This document shows, one piece after another, positions 22,501 to 34,414 of a stretch of 64,000 bases of DNA. This stretch comes from Clarkia xantiana subsp. parviflora (taxonomy: Eukaryota; Streptophyta; Magnoliopsida; Myrtales; Onagraceae), in contig JAPTYO010000007.1 of the NCBI GenBank assembly GCA_036873135.1, positions 13,808,763 through 13,872,762 of the forward strand. The letters are read 5' to 3'. Made by a program: the position numbers and the translations under genes. The notes under the pieces were generated by a model that worked only from the letters and a program-made list of their open reading frames with translations, made no database searches and was not told where the DNA came from. How positions within the stretch are numbered: the stretch's first letter is position 1; the number at the start of each line of letters is the position of its first letter.

Positions 22501-24904
22501 GTTCCAGAAGGTCCCACTGTCCTACCTGCCATTCCATCATCAGTGATGCCTGTGTTTGAAGAGTTAGGAGTAGGACCCCAAACTGCACCTGCCCCAGGAT
22601 ATCCTGGCATGGGAATACCCTGTGTCGACTGCGAAGATGAAGTAGGCATTGTTTGAGGAATAACTGGAGGTCTAACTAAGTGACTTTCTTGATTAGGTAG
22701 ATGCTGCTGGTTCAGATTTGGGCCCGAAAGGACTTGTGGTTGTGGCCGATATCCAACACTTTGTGGAGGCAGTGGAGCCGGAGCACCAACTCGAGCAGGT
22801 CCAGGCCCAGATGGATTCGACTGAGTTGCAGGTGAGGCAGCAAGGTTTGGCTGTGCTAGGGCAGCAAGATTTATCTGTGGTGGAGGGATTTTAGCTGCTG
22901 CTGGGCCAAACAATGCCGCCTTCACAATTTCAGGAGTCAACTCCCTTTTACTTTGCGCTACAGTAACAAGTTTAAGAGCATTATAGAACTCTGCTCGGCC
23001 GAGAAAACCAATTCGGTTCTGGTCAGCATAGTCCCATATCTGTAGAAAGAACACAAAGCAGGCAACATAAATTATTATACATTATATCGGAAGTTTCCTT
23101 CTTTCTTCCTAGACACTTGAGGTTATACTAGTATCTTTTCAACATAAAGCAGACACATAAATATCAGAATCCCATCAGTTGTAATCTACATGTCAGTAAG
23201 TTTTTCATGATAGTAGACAGCACATTAACAAGACATAGCCTATAGCACAACAAGGTTAAGCTTAAGCATGGACCAGGAATATCCATAAGTATGGGTGAAA
23301 TCACGAAACATGCAATGACCTGAGACTGGTATTGAAATAATAAAAGTAAATTCAGCTTCTACAAAAAAAGCTCATTTGCCAACTTCTTTTAAGTGCCTTC
23401 AGCTATAAATAACTTTTCAATTACAGTTTCATTTAAAAATACAAAGAAGCAGAGACTTGCAATGTATATAGGTAGTCCAGTCAACCAATAGTGAAAATCC
23501 TTTACATCATTTGAAGCCCAAAACTACAGTAGATGTCGATGTTGTAAAGAAGAAAGTACTAATATCATAATCCTCTTTCTCAGATACAGCAAACACAGAA
23601 GAACTTCGTATAGTCCATTAACAGTGTGTTACATGGAAATGATGATGGAATTAACATCAAACTCATTCTTCACTCTAGCATAAACATTATGCAAACTAGT
23701 GTCCTAGCATTTGTTAATTGATTGGCTTCAACGTTCAAAGAATTGCCCGTATAGATTAATATAACTTTAAAAAGTGAATTCTCATTACATTAGATTAGAT
23801 ATTAAATCCACTTTAAGTTGGGAGAAAAGACTTGGTGCATAATAGCTGTATATAAGACTATAGTTGAGAGAAAGCTAACCGGTGAGCAATTCTGCCTATT
23901 ACAAGAAACTCAGACCTATCTGAAAGAACTAAACAATTTAAGCGGTGGAGTTCCACAAACACAATCAGTTTATGTTACCATGACCTGTTATTAAAGAAAA
24001 AAAACCCATATGGTAATAGAAATTAAAGCTCCCAACAGTTTCCTACATATCCTACATAGTTCACAAGCACTTGGACTTCTCGAGGACAGTATTTAACAAA
24101 TTAAAACTCCAAAGAAGATCAGGAAAATTAAAAAAAATGAAGAACGAGTCAGAATGGTGATATGCTAATATACAACTGAGAATCAATACCCCCAAAATTT
24201 CCACTATGCTAACCAAATAAATAGTCCAAAACCAAGAAGAGATAGATGCCAGCCTTGCTTTTCTAATGTACAAAGCATCAATCTTTACTTCTGCTGGGAG
24301 AAGCTAGAGTCGCTTCTTCTAGCACTCTGGATTGATAATTGAACCGTTACATCTGTAAGCATTTACTTCTCAGATAAGGTAGTCATGGATTTAGAGGAGA
24401 TCCAGAATCATTTAAACAATTCTAGATTGGATTTAACACTTAGAGATCCTGATCACGAAGGCAATACTAGACTGCAAGCAAAACGTGAATACTCCTATAT
24501 AATTTCTTAAATCCTCAATACTACACTATCCAGCTCCAAATGCTGGGATATGAACTCAAAGATCAACTTTCTCATAATCTTTTCCTAAACTGTTCACAAC
24601 TTGAAAAAATTGCAAGAGGGCCAATTAACTAAGGAAGCTTTTTCTATCAAAAAAAAACTAACGAATCTTCAAATTAAGGAGCACGACTGCAGCATACTAA
24701 ATCTTGCGGTTCCGTAATTGACAGTCCAACTATGAGCCCATAACAGACAGTTACCTTGGCGAGTACCGGTTTCGGCAATCCAGATGCCTGGAAGAAGGTT
24801 ACCGCTTCCAAGCCACTGATGCGGCCATCACGATCCAAATCGGCTCTTCTGAAATACGAATCAAAGATATCCGCACTCGGCGCTGGGTTCTGCGCCGACG
24901 CCAT
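16550..24904 (-). CDS. EH-domain endocytic protein, AtEH/Pan1-like (TPLATE complex)
   Basis: Thirteen exons, all GT-AG and in phase: 24904-24755, 23039-21890, 21263-21054, 20952-20723, 20373-20299, 19574-19503, 19424-19326, 19182-19117, 19034-18920, 18522-18454, 18276-17931, 17842-17758, 17677-16550. Domains: EH1 (residues about 10-95, EF-hand DLDRDGRI), a Pro/Gln/Ser-rich linker with many PP and NPS words, EH2 (about 400-500, DKDKDGKI and DQDNDSML), coiled coil over exons 4-9, an acidic W-rich stretch (ADWDEDWDKFEDEG), and a C-terminal tail of two degenerate repeats, SRFDSMxSSKDFD and GETPKHSGFDN, with a DPF motif. Plant AtEH1/2 sit in the TPLATE complex at clathrin-coated pits. As read, the frame gives 1264 residues, but the repeats shift frame at 16889-16893; the repeat-bearing frame ends at 16707, which would give about 1212 residues. 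Confidence 0.9.
16707..16893 (-). other. Repeat-consistent alternative C-terminus of the Pan1-like gene
   Basis: Downstream of a five-G run (minus strand, 16893-16889) the GETP repeats continue in another frame: AETPRQSFNNWGQTP, FGNNWGETPKGETPK, then a short basic tail ending WSAF and a stop at 16707. In the frame inherited from upstream the repeats vanish and a hydrophobic, atypical tail runs to 16550. The simplest reading is loss of one G from the run, either real in this allele or a consensus error. Confidence 0.75.
21450..21494. repeat. Micro-insertion in a Pan1-like intron
   Basis: AAAAGTTTATACA at 21450-21462 is exactly repeated at 21482-21494 (13 bp). The 19 bases between are a T-run followed by GGCCAGGA. 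Confidence 0.65.
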
Positions 24905-25339
24905 CCCTCCGAACGAGTTCCGTCCACCTTTGGAATCGAAATTCGCCGATCAGAAAGCCAAATCGCAGCAAGTCCACATGGAGAACAAACCGTGGAGACA
25001 ATCACCAGAACCAATCGCCAGGCGTAAATCCGACGAACTCCTGGAGCTCGATGACTACTGCGAATAGGAAGAATACCGATCAAGTCTCAATCTCGGTGAA
25101 TCGTAGAACAGATAGAAAGGAAAGGATTGAGAAATGAGGGAGAGAACGGAGAACAGTGGGCTTCGAAGGAGCAAAATTGACTGCTGATTTTGGGAATTTT
25201 TAGTTTTTTTAATTTATTTTCTGTTTCTACTGGCAAAAAAAATATGTTTCTCGTTAAATTACCTCAAACCAAAAATATGTACTAACGCACCCCCTAAACT
25301 ATTTAAACCTTGCAATTTGCACCCAGCCCACTCGTAACG

Positions 25340-25475
25340 GGTCAGCCCGTAAGGGGTAAAGTGTTGGTCATGAACAATTTTTCATTCTCATGGTCACTAG
25401 CGGGGATTGAACCATGACCTCTGGTTTAGGGATGAGGCGCTGAACCACCACACCATTGTTACATGGTTCATCATC
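25340..25475 (-). mobile_element. tRNA-derived SINE copy 2
   Basis: The best preserved copy. On the minus strand: GGTGTGGTGGTTCAGCGCC (A box), CATGGTTCAATCCCCGC (B box), a shared body, and a tail containing TTACGGGCTGACCCGTTACG. It lies 3' to copies of the same order at 595-712 and 47430-47555. Confidence 0.55.
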
Positions 25476-26366
25476 ATCGTATCATTCATTCATCCATCTC
25501 TTAAAATAAAAATCTTATTCTCGGGCTGACATTTAGTTGAAAAAAAAAAGAGTAGTTCTGACAATTGTGCAGACCGTGTCGTGTTCCAATGAATTACGTC
25601 TAAAAGAGAGATATGTATATAAACTTTATGATACGAAAATCTCTATCTTATAAAACAAACTTGTAAAATTTTCGGACACTGCTTGAGATGATGTTATCAT
25701 AAATAATCATATTATTATTATTTAAAATATTCTCAAATGTAGAAAGTATGTTATGAGTTTTGTACTCTAACTAATATCTAGGATCACACTGCTAAAAAAA
25801 GTCGAAAGTCACTCCAAGTAGAGGTGTGCAAACTATCTAGTTGGATTCGGAACTAAACAAGAACCAAGCTTTTGGATGAGTTCTAAATAGAAATAAACGG
25901 TTTTGGAATAAAATTCTAAGAACTGGTATTTTCAATTCTGATTTTAGGTTAAGCATCTGGATACTCCAAATACTTGGAACCAGTTTATTATATGGTAAAT
26001 GATTGGGGTTCCGACCCAACATCCGACAAAGCTCGACTTGTCGACTTGTGAGTGCAACAAAATCACCCAAAAAACTTGCTGGATATTGCAATATATACCA
26101 CTAAAAGACAAGTCGGAGGTTTGGGTCGAAATCCCAATTGTTTCCCTTATTGTATTTATATATGTATAAAAACATTAATAATCATGCCATGATTTTTTTA
26201 AAGATAGTTGTGTTTTATGATCATTATATAATTGTAAGATTTGAGATTCGTTGAAATGTTTTTTACAGATTAACTTGGTATAAGTAGGCTTCGAGTACCA
26301 AGAACCCATATTTCAATTCCAATTAGGTACTCATAAACTAAATAATTTATTTTGAAATAAAATAAA
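25476..26366. other. Intergenic DNA, no gene seen
   Basis: AT-rich, with stops in all frames. Only short unsupported ORFs are present (for example 25837-26091 on the minus strand), and no repeat was recognised. Confidence 0.5.
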
Positions 26367-26901
26367 GGGTTAATAACTAAAAAACTGTCCAAAGTTTACC
26401 CTATGTTAAAATTAGATGTCTGAAGTTTGAAATGTTAAAATCGACTGTCCAAAGTTTCATTTTTGTTGAAATTTGGTGTCTCTGTGCGTCTTTTCATCTC
26501 CATTCAATCATTTTCATCAATCCACCAACTCACTCATAATCCATCACTATTTACTTTTCACAAAATCGTCTAATTTCACTTAAAAATTGAACATTAAAAA
26601 AAAAAGTTTCTAAAAGAGTGGTGTGGAGCCATTTTCCAAGGAAAATAGAGCGAGATTTACTTGCCCAGATGTGACCAACTTTTAAGGTGACGGTCCCGGC
26701 AAGATGACGAGAAGGGAGTGTGTATGAAAGCTCGAATTTGACAGACGGTTTCGTCGGAATTGACTTCTCTAAAGTAATCACACCGAGACACCAAATTTCA
26801 ACAAAAATGAAACTTGAGTCAGTCCATTTTAACATTTTAAACTTCAGACACCTAATTTTAACATAGAGTAAACATTGGACAGTTTTTTTAGTTATTAACC
26901 C
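26367..26901. mobile_element. MULE-type MITE copy 1, long terminal inverted repeats
   Basis: A 535 bp element with terminal inverted repeats of more than 100 bp that start GGGTTAATAACTAAAAAACT and include GTCCAAAGTTT and GGTGTCT words. A second copy is at 49135-49651. No clean target duplication is seen here, so the ends rest on comparison with copy 2. Confidence 0.7.
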
Positions 26902-27112
26902 AAATATCAGTTCCTTAACGGGGTACTCGAAATCCATCGATTACTGACGATTCCTATTTCAAATCTTATAATGTTAGGAGCCGTTTTGTATTTATCTGAT
27001 TTCGAGATGTTAAAAAATGGCTTAACATCAAGTGAATAAAGCCCACACGCTGCAGCTGTCTCCAGCCCATTTCCCTCCCAAACGCTCCTTAGCTCTCTCT
27101 CCACTTTTCTCT

Positions 27113-27120
27113 TTTAAATA
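27113..27120 (+). promoter_or_regulatory. TATA-like box of the EXORDIUM-like gene
   Basis: TTTAAATA followed by a C-rich leader, 50 bp before the ATG at 27171. The short distance implies a very short 5' UTR if this is the box in use. Confidence 0.35.
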
Positions 27121-27170
27121 CCCCTCGACTCTCGACTCTCATTTCTCCGTCTCCACCACCGCCGTCGAAA

Positions 27171-28217
27171 ATGTCTCCGATCCAGATTCTGTTTCCGCTT
27201 CTATTCCTCCACTCCATCGTTTCCGCCGTTGCCTCCGCCCAGTTCCAAACTCTAAATACCCACACGGACTACTTCAACCCGAAGCTCCCCCCTCGGACCC
27301 TGTCTGGGTCGAAGCGCTTCGAGGGCTCCTCCGATCTCGTCAACCTCCGCTACCACATGGGCCCCGTCCTCTCCTCCGCCCCGATCAACATCTACCTCAT
27401 CTGGTACGGCCGCTGGTCCGCCGCCCAGAAACTCCTCATCAAGGACTTCATCCTCTCCATCTCGCCGCCCAGGAGCCGCCGCGCAGCTCCGCCGTCTCCT
27501 CGCGTCTCCGACTGGTGGCGCACCGTCTCTCTCTACACCGACCAGACCAGCGCCAACGTCTCCCGCTCCATCGTCATCGCCGGCGAGCACAACGACACCG
27601 CCTACTCCCAAGGCACACATCTCACGCGCCTCACAGTCCAGGACGTGATCGCGTCCGCCGTACGCTCCGCCCCGTTCCAGGTGGATCACAAGAACGGGAT
27701 CTACCTAATCCTGACGTCAGAGGACGTGACGGTGCAGGAATTCTGCCGCGCCGTCTGCGGGTTCCACTACTTCACATTCCCTTCGAAGGTGGGGTACACG
27801 CTCCCATACGCGTGGGTGGGGAACTCGGGGAAGCAATGCCCCGAGGTGTGTGCCTACCCGTTTGCTGTCCCGGGTTACATGGGCGGGTCAGGACCCCACC
27901 CGCTCGCCCCGCCAAATGGGGACATCGGAGTTGACGGGATGATCAGTGTGATCGGACACGAGTTAGCTGAGCTCACTACTAACCCGCTCATCAATGCATG
28001 GTATGCGGGGGAGGACCCGACTGCCCCGACTGAGATTGGGGACCTCTGCGAGGGGCTATATGGGACGGGTGGTGGGGGCGGGTACATTGGGCAAGTCCTG
28101 CGTGACGGGTCGGGTCGGACATTTAATGTGAATGGGCGGCGGGGCAGGCGTTTCCTAGTTCAGTGGATATGGAGCCCTGTTCTTAAAGCCTGTGCTGGTC
28201 CCAACGCCCTTGACTAA
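27171..28217 (+). CDS. EXORDIUM-like (phosphate-induced protein 1 family) secreted protein
   Basis: An intronless frame of 348 residues from ATG 27171. Residues 1-23 (MSPIQILFPLLFLHSIVSAV...) form a signal peptide. The rest matches the PHI-1/EXO family (PF04674): GPVLSSAPINIYLIWYGRW near the N-terminus, YGRWSAAQK, the central FCGFHY-like CGFHYFTF, PYAWVGNSGKQCPEVCAYPF, a GHELAELTTNP segment, and the C-terminal WIWSPVLKACAGP. Members are apoplastic and promote cell expansion and brassinosteroid or carbon-status responses. This copy is unusually GC-rich, mainly at third positions of the first 700 bp, so several long shadow frames overlap it on both strands. The start is well placed, since the signal peptide follows directly. 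Confidence 0.92.
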   Translation: MSPIQILFPLLFLHSIVSAVASAQFQTLNTHTDYFNPKLPPRTLSGSKRFEGSSDLVNLRYHMGPVLSSAPINIYLIWYGRWSAAQKLLIKDFILSISPPRSRRAAPPSPRVSDWWRTVSLYTDQTSANVSRSIVIAGEHNDTAYSQGTHLTRLTVQDVIASAVRSAPFQVDHKNGIYLILTSEDVTVQEFCRAVCGFHYFTFPSKVGYTLPYAWVGNSGKQCPEVCAYPFAVPGYMGGSGPHPLAPPNGDIGVDGMISVIGHELAELTTNPLINAWYAGEDPTAPTEIGDLCEGLYGTGGGGGYIGQVLRDGSGRTFNVNGRRGRRFLVQWIWSPVLKACAGPNALD

Positions 28218-28651
28218 GTATATTAACCAAACCAACACCCACTTTTAGAGGTCGACTACCAGTCGATTTTGTCGGGTTGGGTTGCATGTTATTTTCCCAC
28301 GACATAACCCCACTGAGGGGTGGCCTGGTTATATGGGGAAGAAAGAAAAAGGGGAGATAGAAGAAGAAAGAAACGTAGGATTTTTATTTTTCAATTAATA
28401 TTTTAATTTCATGTAGAAAAAGGTTATGTAATATGTTATAGGTTTGTGATAGAATTAAATTATGGGTTAATTACTAATTTGCTTGTTTACAATTTGCTAG
28501 TTTAAGTTTGTTATGCGGATTCGCGAGTCTAAGTTTAGTCAGTTCAACAGATAGCTCTAAACTAAGTTTTTTCTTTTACTGTTTTGTTAGTTAAGTTTGA
28601 CCGATCGGGTAATATGCTTACTAGATTACCTCTATCATTTTTTTTGCAATA
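28218..28651. other. 3' flank of the EXORDIUM-like gene
   Basis: Contains the probable 3' UTR (AATTAATATTTTAATT near 28400) and then AT-rich intergenic DNA up to the target duplication of retroelement A. No gene seen. Confidence 0.5.
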
Positions 28652-28656
28652 GTACA
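28652..28656. repeat. Target-site duplication of element A, left copy
   Basis: GTACA directly before the TG of the LTR at 28657. The same five bases follow the CA end of the other LTR at 46762-46766. Confidence 0.9.
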
Positions 28657-29418
28657 TGTTGGATCACGGTCGAAGCTCCGTTACATCCTTGACGGAATGC
28701 TCTGGACTCCTGGGCTCCGCGTAATCCTGCAAAAGGGGATGACCTGGGTGGTGACCCAGAATCCCTCTCCGATGCTTAAATGAGTATATGATCAATGGGG
28801 TGGCAGCAGTAATCTAAGTGCGTATTAGATAAATAGCGTTTTCTGAGGTAACTTCTTCCTTTATATAGGAGGGGGAGTTACTCAGTTACCTGTGGCCGTG
28901 ATTGGCCGTTTGGCCCATGATTCCGTGTATCTCGCCACGATTCCGTATATATCGTTAGGGATTCCGTAGATTTTGCCCCACGCTCCGCGTATCTTACCCA
29001 TACTCCGCGTATCTCGGGCACGCCCTGCGTATCTCGGGGGACTTATTTATATCCTTAACCGTCTCCCACTACTCTATCTAGTAGGCGGGTTTCTCGGTCT
29101 CTATCCTCTGATCACAAGTCTCGACCTCTGTCGGGGACTCCAGAGTTGTCTTCATTCTAGGTCACCACCCAGGACCTTTTGTCTCACGGGACAGGTCCAG
29201 CCTCCGCGGGGCTTTGCTATCGGGGCCTCTACTAAGGCATATCGGGGCCTACTCAGAGGCTTCTGATCGGGAGCATCCAGCTCATATATCGGGACTGCTA
29301 GGGTCGGAACCCTTCGTACTGGGCTCTTTGGGCCTTCCCGGCCCTTCGTGAGGCCCACTGGACCTACTCGCCGTCCAGTGGCTGTTAACGGGGCTAACGA
29401 TTACATCGGAACCCATCA
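28657..29418 (-). repeat. 3' LTR of element A
   Basis: 762 bp, plus-strand ends TGTTGG...CCATCA. By eye it differs from the split right LTR by 13 substitutions and two short indels, about 2 percent. That points to a modest age. Confidence 0.92.
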
Positions 29419-29431
29419 TTTGCCCCCAAGA
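29419..29431 (-). other. Polypurine tract of element A
   Basis: On the minus strand TCTTGGGGGCAAA abuts the LTR start TGATGG, the normal position of the plus-strand primer. Confidence 0.8.
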
Positions 29432-29479
29432 CATGGGGGACTTTTAGTCCGTCGTGTCTTCCAACTCCAGACCTCCTGA

Positions 29480-30420
29480 CCTCATCGTCGGAGGCTTTTG
29501 TCTCTGTACCTCCCGATACTGCCATCAGAGGCTTTTGTCTTCATACCTCCCGATCGGAGGCTTTTGTCTTCATACCTCCCGATATTGCCATCGGAGGCTT
29601 TTGTCTGCATACCTCCCGATATTGCCATCGGAGGCTTTTGTCTTCATACATCCTTCCGATGTTTTACTCGAGACTTTACCACTTAAGGTTTCTCGTCTAC
29701 TCGGGACTTCACCACTTAAGGTTTCTCGTCTATTCGGGACTTCACCACTTAAGGTTTCTCGTCTACTCGGGACTTCACCACTTAAGGTTTCTCGTCTATT
29801 CGGGACTTCACCACTTAAGGTTTCTCATCCCTGTCTCTTCTATTCGGGACTTCACCACTTAAGGTTTCTCATCCCTGTCTCTCAAGGCCATTTTGTACAT
29901 CACTTAAGATGATTTATTTCGCACCCCTTAAGGTTTTTACCGCGCCAATCCAGACGAATTAATCGTACCCTTCAGGGCTTTTATCGCGTCCTACCAGACG
30001 GCTTAATCGTACCTTTTAAGGCTTTTTGCCGCATCATATAGAAGACTTACGCGGACCTGTTAAGGCTTTTTCGTACCCGTTAAGGCTTTTGGCCGCATCA
30101 TATAGACGACTTACGCGGACCTGTTAAGGCTTTTTCGTACCCGTTAAGGCTTTTGGCCGCATCATATAGACGACTTACACAGACCTGTTAAGGCTTTTTC
30201 GTACCCGTTAAGGCTTTTGGCCGCATCATATAGACGACTTACGCGGACCTGTTAAGGCTTTTTCGTACCCGTTAAGGCTTTTGGCCGCATCATATAGACG
30301 ACTTACGCGGACCTGTTAAGGCTTTTTCGTACCCGTTAAGGCTTTTGGTTGCATCATAAAGACGACTTACGCGTACCCCGTAGGGCTTTTGTCCGTACCT
30401 GTTAAGGCTTTTGTCGCGTC
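29480..30420. repeat. Three tandem arrays in the 3' untranslated region of element A
   Basis: (1) 29484-29650, about four units of roughly 40 bp built on GGAGGCTTTTGTCTTCATAC. (2) 29668-29880, about six or seven units of exactly 33 bp built on CGGGACTTCACCACTTAAGG. (3) about 30040-30350, five units of 64 bp built on GACTTACGCGGACCTGTTAA. Between-unit identity is high. Such arrays in this part of Tat-lineage elements are known as a source of satellite DNA. Confidence 0.9.
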
Positions 30421-30554
30421 CTTTAGGACGTCTTACTAACAGTTAGAATAAATCTAAAAGCAATTTGATCGGAAGCAACTTCTTTTATTAATAAATTAAA
30501 GCTTTGCTTACATCGGATTGATAGATAACTTGCGCCATTCGCGGCGACTTAATA

Positions 30555-33500
30555 TCAAACATGATACTTCTTCAAGTGTTCGCCACTGAAGAAATGCTTC
30601 AACGTCTTGCCATCAAGGTCCTTTAGTTTGTATGCATTGGGGGCTGTCATCCCTACGATCTTGTAAGGTCCCTCCCATTTTGGTGATAGCTTGTTGATCC
30701 GATCTTGATGAACGAACTCGTTCCTCCGCCAGACAAGTTCTCCCACGAAGAATTGTCGGGACTTGACACGCCGATTGTAATATCGGGCTGTTGCCAGACG
30801 CATCCGAAGCCTGGACTTCATCAGCCTTCCATCTCTTTTCTTCGAGTAAGTCTAAGTCTAGACGTCTCAGTTCCTCATTCGTCAGAGGTTCGTAATATTT
30901 CGCGCGATGGGATGCCACCGCTATCTCCTCGGGAGCGACTGCCTCCGTGCCATAGACCAGGCCAAACGGAGTTTCCCCTGTCGATTGCTTGGGTGTTGTT
31001 CTAACAGCCCACAGCACGTTCTCGAGCTCATCCAGCCAATGGCCCTGCAAGGCGTAGACTCTCTTCTTCAAACCATCCATCACAATCTTGTTGGCTGATT
31101 CCACTTGGCCATTAGTCTGAGCGTGGCGGACTGAAGCGGTCCGATGCTCAATGTTCAATTCCTCCAGGTACTCCTTCAGCTGAGCCCCATTGAACGGAGG
31201 GCCGTTGTCGCTGATCAACACTCGAGGAACCCCATATCGGGATATGATCTGAGTTTGAAGGAACTTGAGGATCTGCTGCCCCGTCGTCTTGGCCAATGCC
31301 TTAGCCTCTATCCACTTTGAGAAGTAATCGATGGCCACGAGCAAATACTTGCACTGACCTTTCGCTTGGGGAAGAGGTCCCACCAAGTCAATCCCCCATT
31401 GCGCGAAGGGCCATGCACTCCTGATGGGCATTAAGTCCGCGGCAAGAGCCACGATATTCGGAGCGTACCTCTGACATGCATCACAGGATCAGACCATTGC
31501 TGTCGCCTCCTTGTTCATCGAAGGCCAATAGTAGCCTAGGTTCAGTGCTTTCCTCACGATGGATCGGGCCCCTTCATGATAGGCCGCGACTCCCTCGTGT
31601 AGCTCTCTCAGGATCCGATTTGTATCAGGTTCCGCCATGCATTTCAGGAAAGGCTTCACATGCCCCTTCTTGTATAATTGGTTGTCCACCATCGCGTAGT
31701 CGTTCGCGATTCGACGCAGCCTGACAGCTGCCACATCATCATCGGGGAGTGCCCCCGTAGTCAGATATGTGACCATCGGGGTCATCCAGGTAGGTTTCTC
31801 TTCTTCATCCGATCCTGCTTCCACAGCGCATACCTCCGATGGATCGATGGTTGAGATAATCACTCTCTCCAAGAAGTGCACCTTCCGATTCTCCTCAGGG
31901 GCCACTCCTAGAGCGAACTTGCTTAAGGCGTCTGCCTCCGCGTTTTCTTCCATCGGGATTGCCTCGATATCGAAGCTTTTAAAGCCTCCCTTCAAAGTTT
32001 GCACCTCGTGCAAGTACTTCCTCATTGTTGGACTCTTGGCTTCATAGTTCCCCTGAACTTGATTCACGATCAAGCTGGCATCGCACTTCACTTTCAAATG
32101 GTCGACTCCCGTACCCTTGGCAATCTTAAGGCCTGTGATGAGAGCCTCATATTCCGCTTCATTGTTGGTGGCCTTAAACGTCAAGGCCAAGGCATATCGC
32201 AGGGGCTCGCCTCCACCGGGCGGTATCAACACGAATCCTGCCCCTGAGCCTTCTACACTCGATGAACCATCAGTGTACATCTCCCAGGTGTTCTCCTCAT
32301 TTGGCTGTTCTGGCTGTTCTGTTATCGGGACCTGTTCTGCTATCGGGACCTCCATGGTTGCCCCCTCTGCGGGACTCGCTACTTCCAGATCGGGTGCCGT
32401 AGATTCAGCTATAAAATCCGTCAATGCCTGGCCCTTAATAGCAGTTCGCGGAGCAAAGTGGATACGGAACTCCGTAAGCTCGATGGCCCATTTCACCAAT
32501 CTCCCCGACGCCTCCGGTCGGTTCAAAAAGTGCTTCAAGGGCTGATTTGTCAATACTGTAACCTCATGGGCATGGAAGTAAGGTCGGAGCTTCCGAGCGG
32601 CAACGATCAACGCAAAGAGATACTTCTCAATGACGGGATAATTCATTTCATGTTTGGCAAATGCCTTGCTTACATAATAGACGGGCACTTGGTTGCCTTT
32701 GACAATCTTAATCAACACAGAACTAACAGCAACATCAGAAACAGCCAAATAGAGATAAAGTGGCTCGCCTGGAGCCGGTTTCGCCAACGGCGGGAGGGTA
32801 CGGAGATGCTGCTTGAGGCTTGGAATGCCTCCTCGCACTTGTCGGACCATTCAAACTTCTTGTGGGCCCTTAGCACATCAAAAAATGGCATGGCTCTGTC
32901 ACTCGCCTTGGATAGGAATCGATTCATCGCGGCCAACCGGCCATTCAACACCTGGACCTCCCGATGAGTCTTCGGGGACTGCATCTCCTCGATTGCTCGC
33001 AGCTTCTCGGGATTCACCTCGATTCCTCTCTGGCTCACCATGAACCCTAGGAACTTCCCCGAGTTCACCCCGAAAGCACACTTGTCTGGGTTCAACCGAA
33101 CCTGATGAAACCTCATCCGTTCAAACGTCGCCGCCAAGTTTTGGACATGGTCTCCTGCCTGCCGGGACTTCACGAGCATGTCATCCACATACGCCTCCAT
33201 CGTCTTTCCCAGCATGTCCCCGAACAACTTGTTCACCATCCGATGGTAAGTTGCTCCGGCGTTGATCAATCCGAAGGGCATCACGTCGTAGTGGTAGACG
33301 TCGCTGTCAGCGTAAAAAGCTGTGTGGGGGGCATCCTCCTTCGCCATCTTGATCTGGTTGTACCCGGAATAGGCATCCATGAAGCTCAACAGCTCATGTC
33401 CCGATGTGGCATCCACCAACTGGTCAATCCTCGGGAGCGGGTAGCAATCCTTCGGGCAAGCCTTGTTTAAGTCGCGGAAATCGACACACATCCGCCATTT

Positions 33501-34406
33501 CCCATTACTTTTTCTCACCAGGACCGGGTTAGCGACCCACGTCTGGAATCGGAGTTCCTTGATGAATCCAGCATCGAGCAGTCTGCCCACCTCCTGCTGG
33601 ATCGCGATCCTCTTGTCCGCGCCCATCGGACGCCTCCTCTGCGCGATAGGCTTAATTGCGGGATCAATCTTCAGCTCGTGCACTATCACGTCGGGACTGA
33701 TTCCTGGCATATCACTCGGGGACCAGGCAAACAGCTCCTTGAACTCCTTCAGAAGCTCGATCAACTCTCGAGCTCTTTCCTCTGATAGAGCAGATCCGAT
33801 CTCCACCTTCCTCCGAGGTCCATCGATCTCAACTTCCTTCAGATCCTCCATGGGGGCTGGCCGCCCAAACTTCTCTCGAGGATCGGCATCGGTTTGTAGG
33901 ACAGCCATGGCTTCCCTTCTTCTCCTTCGAGTGGCATTGACGTAACACTTTCGTGACGCCACTTGGTCGCCTTTAACTTCTCCGACACCATGTTCAGTCG
34001 GGAACTTCATCTTCTGGTGGACTGTCGAGGCAACCGCCATGAGAGGGTTAATGGTGGTCCTCCCTATGATAGCATTGTACGTTCCCGCGGATTCTACCAC
34101 GACGAAATCCACGTTCCGCCGTTCCATCTTCCAGCCGCTACCAAACTCTACTGGTAAGGTAATCATCCCCACCGGATAGGAAGTCGATCCAGAGAAGCCC
34201 ACCATCGGGAAGTTCACCTGCGTCAGGTCCTTCTTCGTCTTTCCCATGGCCTCCAAGGCATCCATGAAAAGAATGTCGGAGGAGCTCCCTCCATCTATCA
34301 GGATCCGCTTCATCTCAAATCCGTCCACGTCTAGGGTCACGACCAAGGCGTCATCATGGGGGCTTTCCACGCCTATCAAATCTTCCGCCGAGAAAGAAAT
34401 TACCAT
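30555..34406 (-). pseudogene. pol of element A (protease, RT, RNase H, aRNase H, integrase), disrupted
   Basis: Domains in order on the minus strand: protease with LIDGGSSSDIL (about 34290), reverse transcriptase with YVDDMLVKS (about 33180), RNase H, a second archaeal-type RNase H (YTDGSSS, about 32280), an integrase zinc-binding end (CDACQRYAP, about 31480), integrase core with GIDLVGPLP, SDNGPPF and ESANK carrying the D, D and E, and a C-terminal GPY-type module (PKWEGPYKIV, about 30640). Breaks: a one-base frameshift at about 32817 after the RT, an in-frame TGA at 31487-31489 inside the zinc-binding region (position of a likely CGA), and a frameshift at about 30815-30830 before the GPY module. 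It cannot encode a full polyprotein. Confidence 0.92.
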
Positions 34407-34414
34407 TTCCTCCT

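Noticed and set aside
24061..24273. Minus-strand hydrophobic ORF in the first intron of the Pan1-like gene
   Set aside because: No domain, no splice links, and AT-rich composition like the rest of the intron.
27032..27934. Second long frame overlapping the EXORDIUM-like gene, plus an antisense frame at 27252-27689
   Set aside because: Both arise from high GC content with few stops. Neither has a domain, while the chosen frame matches the whole PHI-1/EXO family.
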